Shown here: positions 8,234 to 16,860 of the stretch, piece by piece
How positions within the stretch are numbered: position 1 is the stretch's first letter
Layout: each line of letters starts with the position of its first letter
NCBI RefSeq assembly: GCF_001045455.1
Contig: NZ_LFNE01000010.1
Location: 62,001 to 126,000 of the forward strand
Origin: Chryseobacterium sp. FH2
Lineage (GTDB): Bacteria; Bacteroidota; Bacteroidia; Flavobacteriales; Weeksellaceae
Reading direction: 5' to 3'
Length of the DNA stretch: 64,000 nucleotides
The notes under the pieces: generated by a model
Told to the model about the DNA's origin: nothing
The model's input: only the letters and a program-made list of their open reading frames with translations
Databases searched by the model: none
Position numbers and translations under genes: made by a program

Positions 8234-9032
8234 AGAAACAGCCGATTTCATTAAAAATATTATTCAGGAAACGCCTGATTTTGCTATCGTTTTAGGCTCC
8301 GGTTTAGGGAAACTTCAGGATGAAGTAAAGGCTATTCATGTTTTAGAATATAAGAATATTCCGAATTTTCCCCAAACAACTGTTGTCGGTCATGGTGGAA
8401 AACTAATCTACGGGATGTTAGAGGATAAAAAAGTTTTGATAATGAGTGGTCGTTTTCATTATTATGAAGGCCATTCTATAGAAACGGTTACTTTTCCTAT
8501 CAGGATTTTTCATTTACTGGGAATTAAAAATCTTATTCTTTCTAACGCCTGTGGTGGTGTGAATCCTGATTACAGTGTTGCTGATATTGTGATTTTAAAA
8601 GATCATATCAATATGATGCCCGAACACCCGCTTCGAGGTAAAAATATTGATCAATTCGGACCTCGTTTCGTTGATATGAGCGAGCCTTACAACAAAAACA
8701 TGATTTCCGTTGCCGAGCAATCCGCAAAAGAAAATAATATTAAAATTCACCAGGGAGTTTATGTTGCTCTCCAAGGCCCAACCTTTGAAACTCCCGCAGA
8801 ATACGGAATGATAAAGGCCATCGGTGGTGATATGGTGGGAATGAGTACTGTTCCCGAAGTTATCGTGGCAAAACATATGGGAATGGATGTTTTCTGTGTT
8901 TCTATTATTACAGATTTGGGTGGTCCGGATATTTCATTTTCCGTTTCTCACGAAGAAGTTTTGAATGCTGCCAATAAAGCTATGCCGAATGTAATTGCCC
9001 TGGTAAAAGGTTTGGTAAAAAATTATCTGTAA
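8217..9032 (+). CDS. punA: Purine nucleoside phosphorylase
   Basis: The enzyme splits purine nucleosides with phosphate for salvage. This is the trimeric high-molecular-mass PNP family at its usual length (271 aa). Family motifs are VLGSGLG (22-28), the phosphate-site GHGGKL segment near 60, SGRFHYYEG near 81, and the base-binding segment ending GMSTVPEV near 212. It overlaps lpxK by 17 bases in another frame. Confidence 0.94.
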   Translation: MLEKIKETADFIKNIIQETPDFAIVLGSGLGKLQDEVKAIHVLEYKNIPNFPQTTVVGHGGKLIYGMLEDKKVLIMSGRFHYYEGHSIETVTFPIRIFHLLGIKNLILSNACGGVNPDYSVADIVILKDHINMMPEHPLRGKNIDQFGPRFVDMSEPYNKNMISVAEQSAKENNIKIHQGVYVALQGPTFETPAEYGMIKAIGGDMVGMSTVPEVIVAKHMGMDVFCVSIITDLGGPDISFSVSHEEVLNAANKAMPNVIALVKGLVKNYL

Positions 9033-9106
9033 TATCATAGAATTTCTCAATCTCTTAAATTTTTCCTAATTAATACGAAACCAGTTTCAAATTGCGTTTC
9101 ATTGTT

Positions 9107-9114
9107 TAGATTTG
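9107..9114 (+). promoter_or_regulatory. -7 element of the TlpA-like gene
   Basis: TAGATTTG matches TAnnTTTG and lies 20 bases before the ATG at 9135. A canonical -33 TTG at normal spacing is not obvious. Confidence 0.5.
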
Positions 9115-9134
9115 CATAAAATGAAATTGAAAAA

Positions 9135-9650
9135 ATGAAAAAGTTATTATTACTATTTATGATGGGTATTTTTGGATTAAGCTGTTCTCAGCAGACTCCA
9201 AAAGTTCTTAAAACAAGCTTTTCTAAAGAAGCTTTAAATCAAAAGGTTGAAGATGAAGAAGGAAAAAGTATAACTATCCAACAAATTCTGGATCAGCATA
9301 AAGGAAAAGTTTTAGTGATTGATTTCTGGGCGGGATGGTGTAGAGATTGCCTTAAAGCTCTTCCAAAGGCTAAGGAATTAGAAGAAAATAATAAAAATAT
9401 TGATTTTGTGTTCCTTTCACTAGATCGTTCGAAAGAAGGTTTTGATAAAAGCCTTGAGAGATTTGAAATGAAAGACAAAGAAAATTACTGGTTTTCTTCA
9501 GGCTGGAAAAATGATTTCAATAATTATATTGATCTAAACTGGATTCCAAGATATATGGTAATCGACCAAAAGTCTGCGATTGCAAAATATTACGCAATTT
9601 CTCCGGAAGATCCCGAAATTCAGACTACAATTGATAATTTACTTAAATAA
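9135..9650 (+). CDS. TlpA-like thioredoxin-fold lipoprotein
   Basis: A signal peptide ends in a lipobox, GLSC with Cys17, so the product is lipid-anchored in the envelope. The thioredoxin fold follows with the redox motif WCRDC (Cys69, Cys72) and cis-proline in WIPRYMVID near 138. TlpA/ResA relatives reduce disulphides, for example in cytochrome c maturation or stress defence. The 171-residue length is normal. It is a monocistronic gene. Confidence 0.88.
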   Translation: MKKLLLLFMMGIFGLSCSQQTPKVLKTSFSKEALNQKVEDEEGKSITIQQILDQHKGKVLVIDFWAGWCRDCLKALPKAKELEENNKNIDFVFLSLDRSKEGFDKSLERFEMKDKENYWFSSGWKNDFNNYIDLNWIPRYMVIDQKSAIAKYYAISPEDPEIQTTIDNLLK

Positions 9651-9778
9651 AACCTACATAGGAAATGAGGAGATTAAGGAAATAAAATCTATAAACATAA
9701 AAAATTCTACTGCTTGAGTACGACACAAATATTGAACTGAAAAAAAACAAAAGAAATTAATTAAAATATAGGAATCCA

Positions 9779-9786
9779 TATCTTTG
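9779..9786 (+). promoter_or_regulatory. -7 element of dinB
   Basis: TATCTTTG is a perfect TAnnTTTG match ending four bases before the dinB ATG (9791), so the message is probably leaderless. No good -33 TTG is seen. Confidence 0.55.
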
Positions 9787-9790
9787 CAAT

Positions 9791-10888
9791 ATGGATTTTT
9801 CTTTTCCTATACGCAAAATTATTCATGTTGATATGGATGCATTTTATGCTTCCGTAGAACAGCATGACAACCCAGCATTAAGAGGAAAGCCCATTGCGGT
9901 AGGCGGTGAACATCGCGGAGTAGTTTCTGCAGCCAGTTATGAAGCAAGAAAATTTGGTGTCCGTTCCGCAATGCCAAGCAAAACAGCAAAAGAAAAATGT
10001 CCACATCTTATTTTCGTTCCGCCACATTTTGCACGGTATAAAGAAATTTCAAGAAAAATCCGGGAAATTTTCTACGAATATACAGACTTGGTAGAACCAC
10101 TTTCTTTGGATGAAGCCTATCTTGATGTCACCGAAAATAAAAAAGGAATAGACTCTGCCAATCAGATTGCTAAAGAAATCCGGCAAAAAATATTTGATGA
10201 AACAGGCCTTACTGCTTCTGCCGGAATTTCGGTCAATAAATTTTTAGCAAAAGTTGCTTCAGACATCAATAAACCCAACGGACAAAAAACTATTCATCCA
10301 GATAGAATAGAAGAATTTCTTGATGAATTACCCGTCGAAAAATTTTACGGTGTAGGGAAAGTTACCGCTAATAAAATGTTTAGTTTAGGAATTTATAAAG
10401 GAAAAGATTTAAAAAAACGAACCATTGAAGATCTTACAAGAATGTTCGGAAAATCAGGAGGGTATTATTATAACGTTGTTCGCGGCATTCATAATTCTGA
10501 AGTAAAACCTCATCGGATTCAAAAAAGCGTTGCCGTAGAAAGAACTTTTTTTGAAGATCTTTTTGACGAACAGCAAGTCAATGAAAAATTACAAAGCCTA
10601 AGTGAAGAACTTTATAACCGTTTACAAAAAAACACTATTCTTGGCAGAACTTTAACTTTAAAAATAAAATACAAAGATTTCTCCCTTTTTACCCGGAGCA
10701 TTACTAAAGAAGAATATTTTTTGTCTACCGAACAATATTTTAATACCGGAAAAAAACTTTGGGAACTTCGACCTTTTGATAAGCCTGTCCGTTTACTGGG
10801 ACTCTCTCTTTCACAGCTAAATACAGAAGAAAAGAAGCTCGTTTCCGTTCAACTAAAAATACCGTTTAAAGAATTTGAAGATCAATAG
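9791..10888 (+). CDS. dinB: DNA polymerase IV (Y-family translesion polymerase)
   Basis: The enzyme extends past DNA lesions with low fidelity. The metal-binding acids are all present: Asp14 and Asp16 in HVDMDAFYASVEQ, and Asp107/Glu108 in SLDEAYLDV. A helix-hairpin-helix thumb segment (FYGVGKVTANKM, near 185) and the little-finger domain follow. The 365-residue length is usual. The last residues (IPFKEFEDQ) resemble a beta-clamp binding tail, though not strictly. The adjacent -7 element suggests leaderless expression. Confidence 0.95.
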   Translation: MDFSFPIRKIIHVDMDAFYASVEQHDNPALRGKPIAVGGEHRGVVSAASYEARKFGVRSAMPSKTAKEKCPHLIFVPPHFARYKEISRKIREIFYEYTDLVEPLSLDEAYLDVTENKKGIDSANQIAKEIRQKIFDETGLTASAGISVNKFLAKVASDINKPNGQKTIHPDRIEEFLDELPVEKFYGVGKVTANKMFSLGIYKGKDLKKRTIEDLTRMFGKSGGYYYNVVRGIHNSEVKPHRIQKSVAVERTFFEDLFDEQQVNEKLQSLSEELYNRLQKNTILGRTLTLKIKYKDFSLFTRSITKEEYFLSTEQYFNTGKKLWELRPFDKPVRLLGLSLSQLNTEEKKLVSVQLKIPFKEFEDQ

Positions 10889-10932
10889 CTTAGAAATTTT
10901 CACTACATTGTAGTAACCAAATTTCAAAACCT

Positions 10933-12405
10933 ATGAACCAAACAATGATTCAATTTTTCCACTGGTACTCTGAAGGAGATGGAAAACTATGGAAAGAAGC
11001 CGAAAAACAGGCAACATATTTATCTGAGCTAGGAATCACATCAGTTTGGTTCCCTCCCGCATATAAAGGAACAAACGGAGGGTATTCCATTGGATATGAT
11101 GCATATGATCTTTTTGATTTAGGCGAATTTAATCAAAAAGGAACACTTCCTACAAAATACGGAACTAAAGAGGATTATTTAAAGGCAATCAAAGCTTTAA
11201 AAGAACAAAATATTCAAATAATTGTTGATATTGTCCTAGGCCACAAAGCCGGGGGTGACGAATTGGAAACTTTCAAAGCCGTAAAAGTAGATGAAAACAA
11301 TAGAGATAAAGTAATTTCAGATGTAATAGAAATACAGTCATACACAAAGTTTACATTTCCGGGCAGAGGAAAAAAATATTCAGATTTTATATGGAATTTC
11401 AACTGTTTCAGCGGGGTAGATTATGCAGAAGGAATGGATTCCCATATTTTTAAAATACAGTCTGAGTACGGAAATGATTGGGAAGAAATGATCGATGACG
11501 AAAAAGGAAATTATGATTACCTCATGTATAACGATATTGAGCATAGAAATCCTTTCGTACGGGAAGAGCTTAATAATTGGGCAACCTGGTATTTTGAACA
11601 AACCGATTTTGACGGAGTAAGACTGGATGCTTTAAAACATATTTCTTTTGATTTTTATAAAGAATGGCTGACTTTGCTTAGATCAAATTCAGGGAAAAAT
11701 ATTTTCGCTGTTGGAGAATATTGGGCTCCCGGATACCTCAATTTACTCCAAAAATATATTGAAGTAACGGAAGGATGCATGAGTTTATTCGATAGTTCTC
11801 TGCAAAATAATTTTCACACGGCTTCTAAAGAAGGCAGTTCGTATGATTTGAGAAATATTTTTGAACAAACACTTACACAGGCAGATCCTATCCATTCTGT
11901 GACATTGGTCGACAATCACGATACGCAGCCCTTACAGGATTTGGAGGCGCCCGTCGACTATTGGTTTAAGCCAATGGCTTACGCCTTAATTTTATTAAGA
12001 GAAAATGGCTATCCTTGTGTATTTTATCCCGATTTATACGGTGCTCATTATGTAGATAAAGATAAAGAAGGAAATGAACAGGAAATTTTCCTTGATAAAG
12101 TGGATGGTATCGAAGAACTTTTAAAAGCCAGGAAAGATTATGCTTATGGACTTCAAAGAGATTATTTTGAAGACGCCAATTGTCTTGGCTGGATTCGTGA
12201 AGGCGATGAAGAACACGAAGGATGTGCTGTAGTTTTAAGCAATAAAGAAGCTTACAATAAACCTATGGAAATGGGTGAAAAATACATCGGGAAAAAATTC
12301 TACGATTTACTTAAAAGATATGAAGATACAATAATTATAGACGAAAATGGTTGGGGAAATTTCCCTGTTCCTGCCGGAAATGTAAGCCTTTGGGTTCCTG
12401 AATGA
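10933..12405 (+). CDS. Cytoplasmic alpha-amylase (GH13)
   Basis: A 490-residue glycoside hydrolase family 13 enzyme that cuts alpha-1,4-glucans. The catalytic triad is clear: Asp232 in DGVRLDALKH, Glu262 in VGEYW and Asp330 in VDNHDTQ, nearly the same positions as in Bacillus liquefying amylases (GH13_5). There is no signal peptide, so it acts in the cytoplasm, probably on stored or imported glucans. Upstream lies a short dyad ACTACA-T-TGTAGT at 10902-10914. It converges with the esterase gene with a seven-base gap. Confidence 0.93.
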   Translation: MNQTMIQFFHWYSEGDGKLWKEAEKQATYLSELGITSVWFPPAYKGTNGGYSIGYDAYDLFDLGEFNQKGTLPTKYGTKEDYLKAIKALKEQNIQIIVDIVLGHKAGGDELETFKAVKVDENNRDKVISDVIEIQSYTKFTFPGRGKKYSDFIWNFNCFSGVDYAEGMDSHIFKIQSEYGNDWEEMIDDEKGNYDYLMYNDIEHRNPFVREELNNWATWYFEQTDFDGVRLDALKHISFDFYKEWLTLLRSNSGKNIFAVGEYWAPGYLNLLQKYIEVTEGCMSLFDSSLQNNFHTASKEGSSYDLRNIFEQTLTQADPIHSVTLVDNHDTQPLQDLEAPVDYWFKPMAYALILLRENGYPCVFYPDLYGAHYVDKDKEGNEQEIFLDKVDGIEELLKARKDYAYGLQRDYFEDANCLGWIREGDEEHEGCAVVLSNKEAYNKPMEMGEKYIGKKFYDLLKRYEDTIIIDENGWGNFPVPAGNVSLWVPE

Positions 12406-12412
12406 CTTTGAA

Positions 12413-13753
12413 TCAGATTTTTCTGAGTTCTAAAATTTTTGGTCTTTCTGAATGGTCTGAAATACTACCGTTACGAGCAAATTCTGCCCAAAGAGCTCGT
12501 AACTTTTTTCCGTTTTCATGAATATATTCCCAAGGAATACCTTTTAATAATTCAGCAGATTTCCATGCAGGTTCATTTCCGAAAATCAGGGGTAAATCTA
12601 CACAATGTGCAGCACCTAAATAATTAGTTTTCAGCGTAGAATGGATTCTGAATAAATAAACATTTCCCCCGGCCTGAGAGAAATTCTCAGCAAAGTTTCT
12701 AGCAGGTTTTCCGTAGATAGTTTCTGTGGTCAATTGAACTGTTTTATTCATGATCCTCTCACCAAAGCCTTTTCCGAGATATTTATTCAATTGTTCTGAA
12801 GTTTTTAGATAGAGTGCTGTTTCGTTATCATTTAAACCTATTAAAACATCAATTTTCCCAGCCTTTTGTTTCCATTTTCCTACAACTTCGTTTTCATTGC
12901 ATAAAGGTGAAAAACCATATTGAGTACCAAATGGCATTGCGGCTTTTAAGCCATATTTAAAAACTGACGGGACAAAATTTCTATACCCATCCATCATTTT
13001 TAAAACATCAGTTTCATCTTTTAAATGTTCCGTTTTTTTTAGAAATTCAGCAGACATTTTCTGACGATGGTGTCTAAGACCCAAAGGTGCACTTTGGATA
13101 ATTACTCTTTGAAATAAATTTTCAGCCCCTTCAGAAACCATTAAATGAGCAATCACATCACCGCCTGAAGACTGACCGAGAAGTGTCATATTTTCAGGAT
13201 CTCCGCCAAAACCATTAATATTATTTTTAACCCATCGTAAAGCTTCGACAATATCAAGCAAACCTAAATTTGGCGGCCTATTTTCATCTCCTCCCAAAAA
13301 TCCGAACAGACCCAAACGATAAGAAACAGTAACAACGATAATTTTTTGCTCTTTCACCCAATCCGCAGGATCAGAAGTAGGTAAGTCTCCACAGCCAATT
13401 TCATGGGAACCTCCATGAATCCAGACTACAACAGGAAGCTTTTTCTTCTCAGTAAAATCTTCGGGACGGTATACCGAAAGATATTGCGTAGATTCATGTA
13501 CGTCAAAACTTTCAACATTAGTAGTCCCAATCATTCTTTCAATAAGCGGACTAATTACTTGAGGACAAACCGGAGTTTTTTCAGGAAAAATAATTTCCGA
13601 AGAAGATGGTTCGACAGGGGTTGGCTTTTGATACCTTTCGGAATGAGCATAACGAATACTTTTAGCTTTAATAATACCGTTTTCCTTTAAGGCTAAAATT
13701 TTTCCAAAAGATGTTTGAAAAGTATGTGTTCCTATATTTTGCCGTGATGTCAT
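12413..13753 (-). CDS. Type B carboxylesterase
   Basis: A 446-residue alpha/beta hydrolase of the carboxylesterase/lipase type B family, which hydrolyses ester bonds. The oxyanion HGG lies at 113-115, the nucleophile elbow GQSSGG at 193-198 (Ser195), and VSYRLGLFGF near 143-152 is typical. A catalytic His is likely in GAAHCVDLP near 380. No signal peptide is seen, so it is probably cytoplasmic. It is followed upstream by an AraC gene on the same strand, but shared control is not evident. Confidence 0.87.
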   Translation of the reverse strand: MTSRQNIGTHTFQTSFGKILALKENGIIKAKSIRYAHSERYQKPTPVEPSSSEIIFPEKTPVCPQVISPLIERMIGTTNVESFDVHESTQYLSVYRPEDFTEKKKLPVVVWIHGGSHEIGCGDLPTSDPADWVKEQKIIVVTVSYRLGLFGFLGGDENRPPNLGLLDIVEALRWVKNNINGFGGDPENMTLLGQSSGGDVIAHLMVSEGAENLFQRVIIQSAPLGLRHHRQKMSAEFLKKTEHLKDETDVLKMMDGYRNFVPSVFKYGLKAAMPFGTQYGFSPLCNENEVVGKWKQKAGKIDVLIGLNDNETALYLKTSEQLNKYLGKGFGERIMNKTVQLTTETIYGKPARNFAENFSQAGGNVYLFRIHSTLKTNYLGAAHCVDLPLIFGNEPAWKSAELLKGIPWEYIHENGKKLRALWAEFARNGSISDHSERPKILELRKI

Positions 13754-13829
13754 CTCAAAACAGAATAGATTTTCACATTAAATTTAATGATTTTGCTTAA
13801 TACTGAAACTAAATTTCATTTTTAAACTA

Positions 13830-14732
13830 TTAATTCAAAGTTTTATATTCACTTGGAGAAACTCCTACTTTACTTTTGAATAACCTAGTAAAATGTTGAG
13901 GGTATTTAAATCCTAAATCATAAGAAATTTCACTGATAGATTTTGAAGGATCAAAAATCTGTTCTTTCGCTACATCAATCAACTTATTGTGAATAAATTC
14001 CTGTGCAGAAACTCCGAGTTCTTTCTTGATCAGATCACCAAAATAATTCGCCGAAAGATTTAGTTGTTCTGCAAAATAATTAACCATCGGGAAACCAATA
14101 TTTTTAGGTTTTTCGGACTTTAAATAATCATTTAATAAATTTTCAAACTTACCAATAACTCCCTGATTGACATGATCTCTTGTAAGAAACTGACGATCAT
14201 AAAAACGCATACAGTAATTCAAAAATAATTCAATATTATTAACAATCAAAGATTTACTGTGTTTATCAATAGATTGCTCCAGTTCAAGTCTAATATTTTT
14301 AAAGCATTCTAAAATAATTTCTCTTTCTTTTTCTGAAAGATGTAGTGCCTCATGAACATCATAGGAAAAGAAATTATAATCTTTAATATTTTTACCCAAA
14401 TTGGTTCCTTTGATTAAATCCGGATGAAATAATAAAGCATAACCTCCCGGCTGTACGTAGTTTCCGTCATTGGTAATTCCACTTACCTGCCCCGGGGCGA
14501 TGAAAACCAAAGTCCCTTCCTGATAATCATAGCTGTGTTTACCATAATGCATATCTCCACAAATCACATCCTTCAAAAAAACGGTATAAAAAGAATACGT
14601 TCTTCTGTATTGGCAAATAGGGTCTGACTTTGAAAAATCAACTACGCTTACCAACGGATGCAATGTTTCATGGTTTACCATTTTATTGTAATCTGAAACA
14701 CTTTCAACAAATTCAACCTCCTGATTTTCCAT
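13830..14732 (-). CDS. AraC-family transcriptional regulator
   Basis: A 300-residue protein with an N-terminal effector/dimer region and a C-terminal AraC double helix-turn-helix (about 200-298), ending in the typical SEISYDLGFKYPQHFTRLFK and KVGVSPSEYK signatures. It is divergent from the cupin-alcohol dehydrogenase pair and probably controls it. A dyad lies between them at 14777-14797. The effector is unknown. Confidence 0.9.
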   Translation of the reverse strand: MENQEVEFVESVSDYNKMVNHETLHPLVSVVDFSKSDPICQYRRTYSFYTVFLKDVICGDMHYGKHSYDYQEGTLVFIAPGQVSGITNDGNYVQPGGYALLFHPDLIKGTNLGKNIKDYNFFSYDVHEALHLSEKEREIILECFKNIRLELEQSIDKHSKSLIVNNIELFLNYCMRFYDRQFLTRDHVNQGVIGKFENLLNDYLKSEKPKNIGFPMVNYFAEQLNLSANYFGDLIKKELGVSAQEFIHNKLIDVAKEQIFDPSKSISEISYDLGFKYPQHFTRLFKSKVGVSPSEYKTLN

Positions 14733-14776
14733 GAAATATATTTTTAATTATTCAAAATTACCACTTTCCAGCGGAG

Positions 14777-14797
14777 ATTTTACAGTGTCCGTAAAAT
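14777..14797. promoter_or_regulatory. Dyad in the AraC/cupin intergenic region
   Basis: ATTTTAC, seven bases, GTAAAAT forms a perfect 7+7 inverted repeat. It lies between the divergent regulator and the cupin gene, about 65 bases before the cupin start, and is a candidate operator. Confidence 0.4.
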
Positions 14798-14862
14798 TGG
14801 TAAATCTTTCTGTAATCTGTATAAGCTGAATTTATCTAAAAGTATCGACTTTTGTACCTGTT

Positions 14863-15267
14863 ATGGAAACATTCAATCAAAACATTTTTCCGAAAGGAGA
14901 AAAGGCTCCTTCAGAATATTTTTCCCGGGGGATAGCCTGGATACAAATTTTAAAACCCGATGAAAATGATCTTAACTGCCAAATCGGAAACGTAATTTTC
15001 GAGCCAAAATGCAGAAATAATTGGCATACTCATGGCGGGGGACAGATTTTAATTGTAACTTCAGGAACAGGTTTTTATCAGGAAAGAGGAAAACCAATTC
15101 AGATTTTAAATCCCGGAGATGTCGTGAATATTCTACCAAATGTTATTCATTGGCATGGCGCTGGTCCGGAAAGTGAATTCACCCACATTGCCATTAATAC
15201 AAATACTCAAAACGGTATTGTAAACTGGCTGGAACCTGTAACAGATAGAGAATACAGCAATTTATAA
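14863..15267 (+). CDS. Cupin-domain protein, hydroxynitrile-lyase-like
   Basis: A single-domain cupin of 134 residues. The first metal motif is WHTHGGGQ near 56-63 and the second HWHGAGPESEFTH near 97-109, so a His-rich metal site is present. The pattern resembles small manganese cupins described as hydroxynitrile lyases; many homologues have no proven reaction. It is probably cotranscribed with the zinc alcohol dehydrogenase 34 bases downstream. A weak -7 element GACTTTTG lies at 14847-14854. Confidence 0.85.
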   Translation: METFNQNIFPKGEKAPSEYFSRGIAWIQILKPDENDLNCQIGNVIFEPKCRNNWHTHGGGQILIVTSGTGFYQERGKPIQILNPGDVVNILPNVIHWHGAGPESEFTHIAINTNTQNGIVNWLEPVTDREYSNL

Positions 15268-15301
15268 ACTCAACTTAATTAACTTTAACTAAAAAAATCA
15301 A

Positions 15302-16357
15302 ATGAGTACATTCACAGTAAAGGCTTACGGAGCAGAATCTAAAACTGCTGATTTAGCAGGAATGAATATTGAAAGAAGAGAAGTTACCCCTAAAGATGTA
15401 GAAATTGAAATTCTATATTGCGGAGTTTGCCACTCAGACCTTCACACAGCAAGAAATGACTGGGGCGGATCTTTGTATCCTGCAGTTCCGGGACATGAAA
15501 TTGTAGGAAGAATCACAAATACAGGAAGCGAAGTTTCTAAATTTAAAATCGGAGATTTGGCTGCAGTTGGATGTATGGTAGATTCCTGCGGACATTGCGA
15601 TAGCTGTAAACATGACTTAGAACAGTATTGCGAAAACGGATTTACAGGCACTTACAACGGAAAAGACAAACATTTGGGAGGTCACACTTTCGGAGGATAT
15701 TCCCAAAAAGTAGTGGTTGACGAAAGATTTGTTCTAAGCGTACCGGAAAATTTAAATTTAGCAGCAGTTGCCCCACTTCTTTGTGCAGGTATCACAACCT
15801 GGTCGCCATTAAGACACTGGAATGTGGGACCGGATTCTAAAGTCGCTGTTGTAGGCTTGGGAGGTTTAGGACATATGGCTATCAAATTGGCAAAAGGTTT
15901 GGGAGCTGAAGTGACTTTATTCTCAAGAACCCCGGGAAAAACCGAAGATGCAATACAATTGGGGGCTGATCACGTAGTTATTTCTACTGAACAATCACAA
16001 ATGGATGCTGTAAAAGGAAAATTTGATGTAATTATTGATACAGTTCCTTACGAGCATGACATCAACCCTTATATGCAGACTGTTGCTTTAAACGGAACTT
16101 TGGTTTTAGTAGGGTTTGTAGGTGAATTTGAAAATGAATCTCCAAGCACAAGACCAATGATTTTCCAGCGTGGTTCTGTTGCGGGATCTTTAATCGGAGG
16201 TATCGCTGAAACCCAGGAATTGTTAGATTTCTGCGGAAAACATAATATCGTTTCTGATATTGAATTAATCAAAATGCAGGATATCAATCAAGCTTATGAA
16301 AGAATGCTTAAAAGCGATGTGAAATATCGTTTTGTCATTGATATGCAATCTCTGTAA
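15302..16357 (+). CDS. Zinc-dependent NAD(P) alcohol dehydrogenase (YahK/CAD-like)
   Basis: A medium-chain dehydrogenase of 351 residues that interconverts aldehydes and alcohols. Catalytic zinc ligands are Cys43 (GVCHSD) and His65/Glu66 (GHE). A structural zinc lobe has Cys residues in DSCGHCDSCKHDLEQYC near 94-111. The dinucleotide fold motif GLGGLGHMAIKLAKGLGAE lies near 183-201. It follows the cupin gene and probably shares its AraC control. NADPH is preferred by close relatives, but this is not proven here. Confidence 0.93.
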   Translation: MSTFTVKAYGAESKTADLAGMNIERREVTPKDVEIEILYCGVCHSDLHTARNDWGGSLYPAVPGHEIVGRITNTGSEVSKFKIGDLAAVGCMVDSCGHCDSCKHDLEQYCENGFTGTYNGKDKHLGGHTFGGYSQKVVVDERFVLSVPENLNLAAVAPLLCAGITTWSPLRHWNVGPDSKVAVVGLGGLGHMAIKLAKGLGAEVTLFSRTPGKTEDAIQLGADHVVISTEQSQMDAVKGKFDVIIDTVPYEHDINPYMQTVALNGTLVLVGFVGEFENESPSTRPMIFQRGSVAGSLIGGIAETQELLDFCGKHNIVSDIELIKMQDINQAYERMLKSDVKYRFVIDMQSL

Positions 16358-16380
16358 TTCTTCATATATTTTAACAGGCA

Positions 16381-16404
16381 AGGCTTTCCGATTTTGGAAA
16401 GCCT
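16381..16404. terminator. Terminator between alcohol dehydrogenase and hxlR
   Basis: AGGCTTTCC, six bases, GGAAAGCCT followed by a T-run on the plus strand. It ends the alcohol dehydrogenase transcript and lies directly before the convergent hxlR-family stop at 16409. Confidence 0.85.
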
Positions 16405-16408
16405 TTTT

Positions 16409-16780
16409 TTATTTCTTCCCATTATATTTTCCTTCCATATCTTTAAACGCCCATTCTGCCATTGAGTGGATAACAGGAATCAAACCTTTACCGCCTTCGC
16501 TTAATTCGTAAGTTACATGAGGAGGAATAACGGGTTTTGCAGTTCTTATAACCAATCCGTCTGTTTCCAATTGTTTTAAATGCTGGATTAACATCTTTTC
16601 TGTAACCGCAGGAATAGCGCGTTTCAGCTCACTATACCTTTTATCGCCGTTGGAAAGATGATATAAAATAATAGGTTTCCAAAATCCACCGATTTTTTCC
16701 ATAACATAAGTCACAGGGCAAGAATCGAGTGCGTATTTTTTATTTTGCTGTATTGTAGAACTTTCTTTAATGGCTGTCAT
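16409..16780 (-). CDS. HxlR-family transcriptional regulator
   Basis: A 123-residue winged-helix protein. The hallmark N-terminal Cys-Pro is at 21-22 (the redox- or electrophile-sensing Cys of characterised relatives such as YodB), followed by GGFWKPIILYHLSNGDKRYSELKR and TEKMLIQHLKQLETDGL. It is divergent from an NmrA-type reductase gene, a frequent pairing in which the regulator represses the enzyme until quinone or aldehyde stress. An operator-like repeat overlaps both promoters at 16800-16834. Confidence 0.92.
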   Translation of the reverse strand: MTAIKESSTIQQNKKYALDSCPVTYVMEKIGGFWKPIILYHLSNGDKRYSELKRAIPAVTEKMLIQHLKQLETDGLVIRTAKPVIPPHVTYELSEGGKGLIPVIHSMAEWAFKDMEGKYNGKK

Positions 16781-16799
16781 GATACATACTTTAGGGTAA

Positions 16800-16834
16800 G
16801 TACTTGTATAAAAGTAAGTACAAATATAACTTTG
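16800..16834. promoter_or_regulatory. Divergent promoters with HxlR-type operator
   Basis: GTACTT (16800-16805), ten bases, AAGTAC (16816-16821) is an inverted repeat like known HxlR-family sites. On the plus strand TTG (16804-16806), 20 bases, TAACTTTG (16827-16834) is a good promoter for the reductase gene. On the minus strand TATATTTG (16821-16828) can serve the regulator gene. Binding at the repeat would block both. Confidence 0.65.
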
Positions 16835-16860
16835 TTCCTGAAAATAAAAAAATATTTATT

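Noticed and set aside
10902-10914. ACTACA-T-TGTAGT palindrome before the amylase gene as an operator
   Set aside because: Short, with no linked regulator; kept only as a note in the amylase entry.
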